Shown here in pieces: positions 54,717 to 57,540 of a DNA stretch of 57,540 bases. How positions within the stretch are numbered: the first letter of the stretch is position 1; each line of letters starts with the position of its first letter. A program made the position numbers and the translations under genes. The DNA comes from Lentilactobacillus parafarraginis DSM 18390 = JCM 14109 (GTDB lineage Bacteria > Bacillota > Bacilli > Lactobacillales > Lactobacillaceae). A model generated the notes under the pieces. It made no database searches, was not told the origin of the DNA, and worked only from the letters and a program-made list of their open reading frames with translations. The DNA is taken from assembly GCF_001435895.1 (NCBI RefSeq), contig NZ_AZFZ01000013.1, positions 1-57,540 of the forward strand, in the 5' to 3' direction.

Positions 54717-55303
54717 CAGATAACCCCCTTAGTTGATGGAATCCCCTTAATCTCAGGATTGAGCGTGACCGCAGCTCGTAAGGCCCGGCCCAGCGCCTTA
54801 AACAGCGTTTCAATTTTGTGGTGGGTGTTACGCCCATAAAGCACGGCGGCGTGCAAGTTCATTTCTGCATTAAAGGCAAAGGCCTGAAAGAAGTCTTCCG
54901 TGACTTCAGTGTCGTAGCCGCCAAGGTGATCATTGGCAAATTCAGCGTCAAACACTAAGTATGACCTGCCGGATAAGTCAATCACAACTCGGCTTAAGGT
55001 TTCGTCCAGCGGGATTAAAGCTGATCCAAACCGTTCAATCCCCGCCTTATTGCCAAGCGCCTGCTTTAATGCAAGCCCTAAAGCAATGCCAACATCCTCG
55101 GTTGTGTGATGCGGATCGACTTCCAAATCCCCCTTGGCTTTGACAATCAACCCAAACCGGCCATGCTTGGCAAACGCCGTCAGCATGTGGTTAAAGAATC
55201 CAATTCCAGTATCGACATCAATTGTTGAATAATCATCGAGGTTCAGTGTCAGTTCAATTTGCGTTTCTTCCGTATTTCGTTTAATCGTTGCTGTTCGCAT
55301 CAT
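54716..55303 (-). CDS. hisB: Imidazoleglycerol-phosphate dehydratase HisB
   Basis: Dehydrates imidazole glycerol phosphate to imidazole-acetol phosphate with manganese. The 195-residue protein has the two metal-binding repeats ([12 protein letters not shown] and [11 protein letters not shown]) and [16 protein letters not shown]. There is no N-terminal HAD phosphatase, so this is the single-function form, and a histidinol-phosphate phosphatase must be made elsewhere. The start overlaps the hisG stop by four bases. In relatives hisD lies between hisG and hisB; it is absent here. Confidence 0.97.
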   Translation of the reverse strand: MMRTATIKRNTEETQIELTLNLDDYSTIDVDTGIGFFNHMLTAFAKHGRFGLIVKAKGDLEVDPHHTTEDVGIALGLALKQALGNKAGIERFGSALIPLDETLSRVVIDLSGRSYLVFDAEFANDHLGGYDTEVTEDFFQAFAFNAEMNLHAAVLYGRNTHHKIETLFKALGRALRAAVTLNPEIKGIPSTKGVI

Positions 55304-55959
55304 GATCGCTCCTTAACTAATTTTTTCTCAACGGCTGCTTGATCGGCCGTTTGTAAATGATCGATTAACGTCTTAATTTGGGGCTGGTATTGCCGCAGGG
55401 CTAACCGGTTGACGACCAGCTTCGTGTTAACCGGCTGTAATTTGGCATAAACCCGCAGGTTGTTTTCCCGTAATGTGTTGCCGGTCTCAACAATGTCGAC
55501 GATCGCGTCAGCCAAACCAATCAGTGGCGATAATTCAACCGATCCCTCAATTTTAATAATCTCCACATCCTCACCAATGCCTTCAAAATAACGTTTGGTG
55601 ATGTTTGGATACTTGGTAGCGATGATCTTTCGCCGCTGTTGCTGGGGGTTAAAATCAGCGGTCGACGCCAGAACAAACCGACACTGACCGACACTCAGAT
55701 TCAGCATGGCGTACTGAGAATTTCCCTGTTCATCCAAAATGTCGCTGCCAACAATGCCCACCTGAACGGAGCCATTGTTCAGATACGTCAACACATCCGG
55801 GCCCTTCACCAAAATAAATTCATACCGGGGATCATCATTAAAGATGAGCTTGCGCCCCTTATTCCGAAGGCCTGAGCAATCAATTCCGCTGGCTTCCAGT
55901 AGCGGAAGAACCTGCTGTTCTGTCCGCCCCTTGGTTAGGGCAATTTTAATGGGTTCCAT
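55300..55959 (-). CDS. hisG: ATP phosphoribosyltransferase, short form HisG
   Basis: Couples ATP and PRPP in the first committed step. At 219 residues it is the short form (HisGS), lacking the regulatory C-terminal domain, and so needs HisZ for activity and feedback control. [11 protein letters not shown] at the start, [17 protein letters not shown] (PRPP site) and the lack of an ACT-like tail fit. AGGTAA precedes the ATG, four bases after hisZ. Confidence 0.96.
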   Translation of the reverse strand: MEPIKIALTKGRTEQQVLPLLEASGIDCSGLRNKGRKLIFNDDPRYEFILVKGPDVLTYLNNGSVQVGIVGSDILDEQGNSQYAMLNLSVGQCRFVLASTADFNPQQQRRKIIATKYPNITKRYFEGIGEDVEIIKIEGSVELSPLIGLADAIVDIVETGNTLRENNLRVYAKLQPVNTKLVVNRLALRQYQPQIKTLIDHLQTADQAAVEKKLVKERS

Positions 55960-55963
55960 GAGC

Positions 55964-57103
55964 TTACCTGCTTTCTGTTAAATCGATCAAGTCACTATCG
56001 TTACTGTCTGCGAGCTGCTTAGCGGCTTGCTTTGTCTCTGCCAAACACAACGTTGCGTTCGGTACCTCTGCGAGCTTCTGTTCGGCAAGCTGCCACTGCT
56101 GGTCATCGAAGTAGATCAACGTTTGCTTCGGTTCAGGCGGCAGTGGGGTGCGTTCAACCAACGCGTCAACGTCAAACGCCAGGCCGACAGCGGACGCCTT
56201 AACTTTCTGAAAATTCGTCAGGAGGTTATCGTAGCGCCCGCCGCTGAACAAATAATCGGCCGACTTACCGGTAAATCCCCGAAATGCCATGCCGGTATAG
56301 TAACTTTGCGGCGACCGGACACTCAGATCCAAAGTCACCTGATCATCTGGAAACTGTTGATTAATAAATTGTTTGGTGGCAATCAAATCATCAATGATTT
56401 TTTTGAGTTCCGACGTCTTTGGCAGCGTCTGAACCACCGAAATCACCTTGTCGAAATCACCAAACAGCCACGGCCATTCAGCTAGGAACGGCGCAAATTC
56501 CGTTTCTTTTAGGGGTGACCAGAGGCTCTCGTAACGGCTTAAATCCTTGGCGAACAACGCTTGTTTAAGACTGTTACCGGTTGGCTCCGGTAAGTTCAAC
56601 TGTCGAACCACCGTATCGACGAATTTCGCCTGACTGATTTCAACCGTCACGTCATTTAAATTCATTGCCCGACAACCGGCTAACGCCACTGCCAAACACT
56701 CCCAGTCAGCCTTGATGCCCTTGTACCCAATAATCTCAATTCCGGCTTGGGTCGTCTGGTTATAGCTGCCAGACAAGCGTTTCTTCACCCGAAATACGTC
56801 GCCGCTGTAATACCATTTAACCGGCAGATCGACGCCGGTGGTGCTCATGACACGGGCAACCGGGAGTGTCAGGTCGGGACGCAGGACTAGGGTTTCACCC
56901 TGCTCGTCCAAAAACTGGTACGGCCGATAGTTGTCGGTACTCAAAGGTTCAAATACGTCGGAGTATTCAACAACCGGGGTGGTCAATTTACGAAAGCCAC
57001 GTTCCTTAAAGATTTTCAGCAGCTTCATTTGAATCTGTTCCTTGACTTCAGCCTGGGTGCCAAATTCATCGCGGGTGCCGTTAGGTAAATTTTTGTTTTT
57101 CAT
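55964..57103 (-). CDS. hisZ: ATP phosphoribosyltransferase regulatory subunit HisZ
   Basis: Histidyl-tRNA synthetase-like protein without tRNA-charging function that forms the active complex with short HisG. The 379-residue protein has the class II folds (motif 2 with YYSGDVFRVKK, the AGIEIIG segment and AFRGFTGKSADYLFSGGRYDNL, given as residues 273-294) but no anticodon-binding domain, as in HisZ. AAGGAAG precedes the ATG. First gene of the operon behind a His T-box. Confidence 0.94.
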   Translation of the reverse strand: MKNKNLPNGTRDEFGTQAEVKEQIQMKLLKIFKERGFRKLTTPVVEYSDVFEPLSTDNYRPYQFLDEQGETLVLRPDLTLPVARVMSTTGVDLPVKWYYSGDVFRVKKRLSGSYNQTTQAGIEIIGYKGIKADWECLAVALAGCRAMNLNDVTVEISQAKFVDTVVRQLNLPEPTGNSLKQALFAKDLSRYESLWSPLKETEFAPFLAEWPWLFGDFDKVISVVQTLPKTSELKKIIDDLIATKQFINQQFPDDQVTLDLSVRSPQSYYTGMAFRGFTGKSADYLFSGGRYDNLLTNFQKVKASAVGLAFDVDALVERTPLPPEPKQTLIYFDDQQWQLAEQKLAEVPNATLCLAETKQAAKQLADSNDSDLIDLTESR

Positions 57104-57188
57104 TTTGCCACTTCCTTGGATTATTATGATAAATTTTGCTCATTGATAAAGCGTTGATCATTTGCGTTAAGATCAGGATTTTCTGAAA

Positions 57189-57230
57189 TAAAAAACGTCC
57201 TCGAAAACTGAATTTCAGTCTTCGAGGACG
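57189..57230 (-). terminator. Regulated terminator of the his T-box
   Basis: CGTCCTCGAA pairs with TTCGAGGACG, extended by an ACTGA/TCAGT arm, then six T. The competing antiterminator uses the T-box sequence TGGAACCGCG just upstream. Confidence 0.9.
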
Positions 57231-57480
57231 AATTTTAATCGCGGTTCCACCCCAATTTGCCACTACCTCACGATAGTGTGCCTTACGTTGCCAGCAGCTA
57301 GTCATCGACACTTGGCCAATAACAGCTGTGGTAACCCTGATAACGCTAAACTTGCGAATCGATCTACTTGGTTCAATCGGTTAGTTCATAGATGTGTGTT
57401 CACCGATCCAAACGACTCCTTCTCAGCCGCGGAGCTCTCTTTACATTTAAAACCGGCTACTTCTTCTAATCAAAACTTTA
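57189..57480 (-). ncRNA. T-box leader of the his operon (tRNA-His specific)
   Basis: Read on the minus strand, the leader has a stem I with AGAGAGCTCC and a loop with GTGAACACACATC holding a CAC histidine codon as specifier (about 57394-57398), the T-box bulge TGGAACCGCG (57249-57240), and a long terminator hairpin at 57230-57196 (CGTCCTCGAA with TTCGAGGACG) followed by six T. Uncharged His tRNA would bind and prevent the terminator, so the operon is read when histidine is short. Confidence 0.9.
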
Positions 57481-57497
57481 TTTTATTAATAATCTTT

Positions 57498-57525
57498 AAT
57501 TTATAAGAAATCCCTCAATTGTCAA
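57498..57525 (-). promoter_or_regulatory. Candidate his promoter, partly inside the insertion-sequence end
   Basis: TTGACA (complement at 57520-57525) lies in the insertion-sequence repeat, and a TAAATT (complement at 57498-57503) 16 bases away, or TATAAA 14 bases away, lies in the flank. The -35 is perfect, the -10 is weak. If used, the insertion sequence contributes half of the his promoter. Confidence 0.5.
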
Positions 57526-57540
57526 ATCAAGTGCAACACT
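57513..57540. mobile_element. Terminal inverted repeat of an insertion sequence (IS30-like), right window edge
   Basis: The partner of the repeat at 1-28. On the plus strand it begins CCTCAATTG at the outer tip and ends AAGTGCAACAC, running off the window, so the rest of the element would lie beyond the edge. Family IS30 is a guess from memory of its end sequence. Confidence 0.6.

Overview
This window looks like a chromosomal segment of a low-GC Gram-positive bacterium of the family Lactobacillaceae. The indicators are the trigger factor, clpX and engB run beside tuf, a fused GlnPH-type amino-acid transporter, the comE operon joined to holA and rpsT, an rnjB/rpsO block, a His T-box in front of hisZ, and frequent TTG or GTG starts behind strong Shine-Dalgarno sites. 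Genus cannot be fixed by reading alone. I count 56 protein genes and no rRNA or tRNA genes. All but eight genes are on the minus strand. Both window ends are 27-base imperfect copies of the same inverted repeat, which reads like the terminal repeat of an IS30-type insertion sequence facing outward. The segment is therefore probably an assembly contig that stops at two insertion-sequence copies.

Layout from left to right: uvrC; a glutamine/polar amino-acid ABC transporter (glnPH-glnQ); a 53-residue charged protein with its own promoter and terminator; argG-argH for arginine synthesis; engB-mazG, clpX, tig and tuf (ribosome assembly, protein quality control, translation); a TPR protein; rnjB (RNase J2) and rpsO; rpsT; comEA-comEB-comEC-holA (DNA uptake, dCMP deaminase, DNA polymerase III delta); coaD, rsmD, ylbG, ylbL, ftsW and typA; yktA-suhB; and the pyruvate dehydrogenase operon pdhABCD. 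From 28 kb to 38 kb the order resembles the Bacillus subtilis rnjA-rpoY-def-pdhABCD-yktA-suhB-typA-ftsW-ylbG-rsmD-coaD-ylbL region. Then come def, a membrane-anchored unknown, rpoY-rnjA, a lipid kinase, an ADP-ribosylglycohydrolase, rbsR-rbsK, an aldo/keto reductase, a PRPP-synthetase paralogue, recD2, a second TPR protein, a histidine phosphatase, an AEC-type transporter, mnmA, and the histidine operon hisZGBHAFIEC under a T-box.

Most of the window is conserved core genome and I see no phage, CRISPR, restriction or obvious defence island. The points that stand out are: the histidine operon has no hisD between hisG and hisB, and its hisI has no usable start codon at the conserved N-terminus; the PRPP synthetase paralogue has lost the catalytic flexible-loop residues and part of the PRPP loop; RNase J2 has lost several metal ligands while RNase J1 in the same window keeps them; an IS end supplies an outward TTGACA just in front of the his leader; and several palindromes (Rex-like, cre-like, ARG-box-like and unassigned) sit in promoter regions.

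Functionally the window joins RNA decay (RNase J1/J2, RNA polymerase epsilon), translation (EF-Tu, S15, S20, BipA, MnmA, deformylase), proteolysis (ClpX, trigger factor, YlbL), DNA repair and uptake (UvrC, RecD2, ComE) and amino-acid supply (Arg, His, Gln transport).
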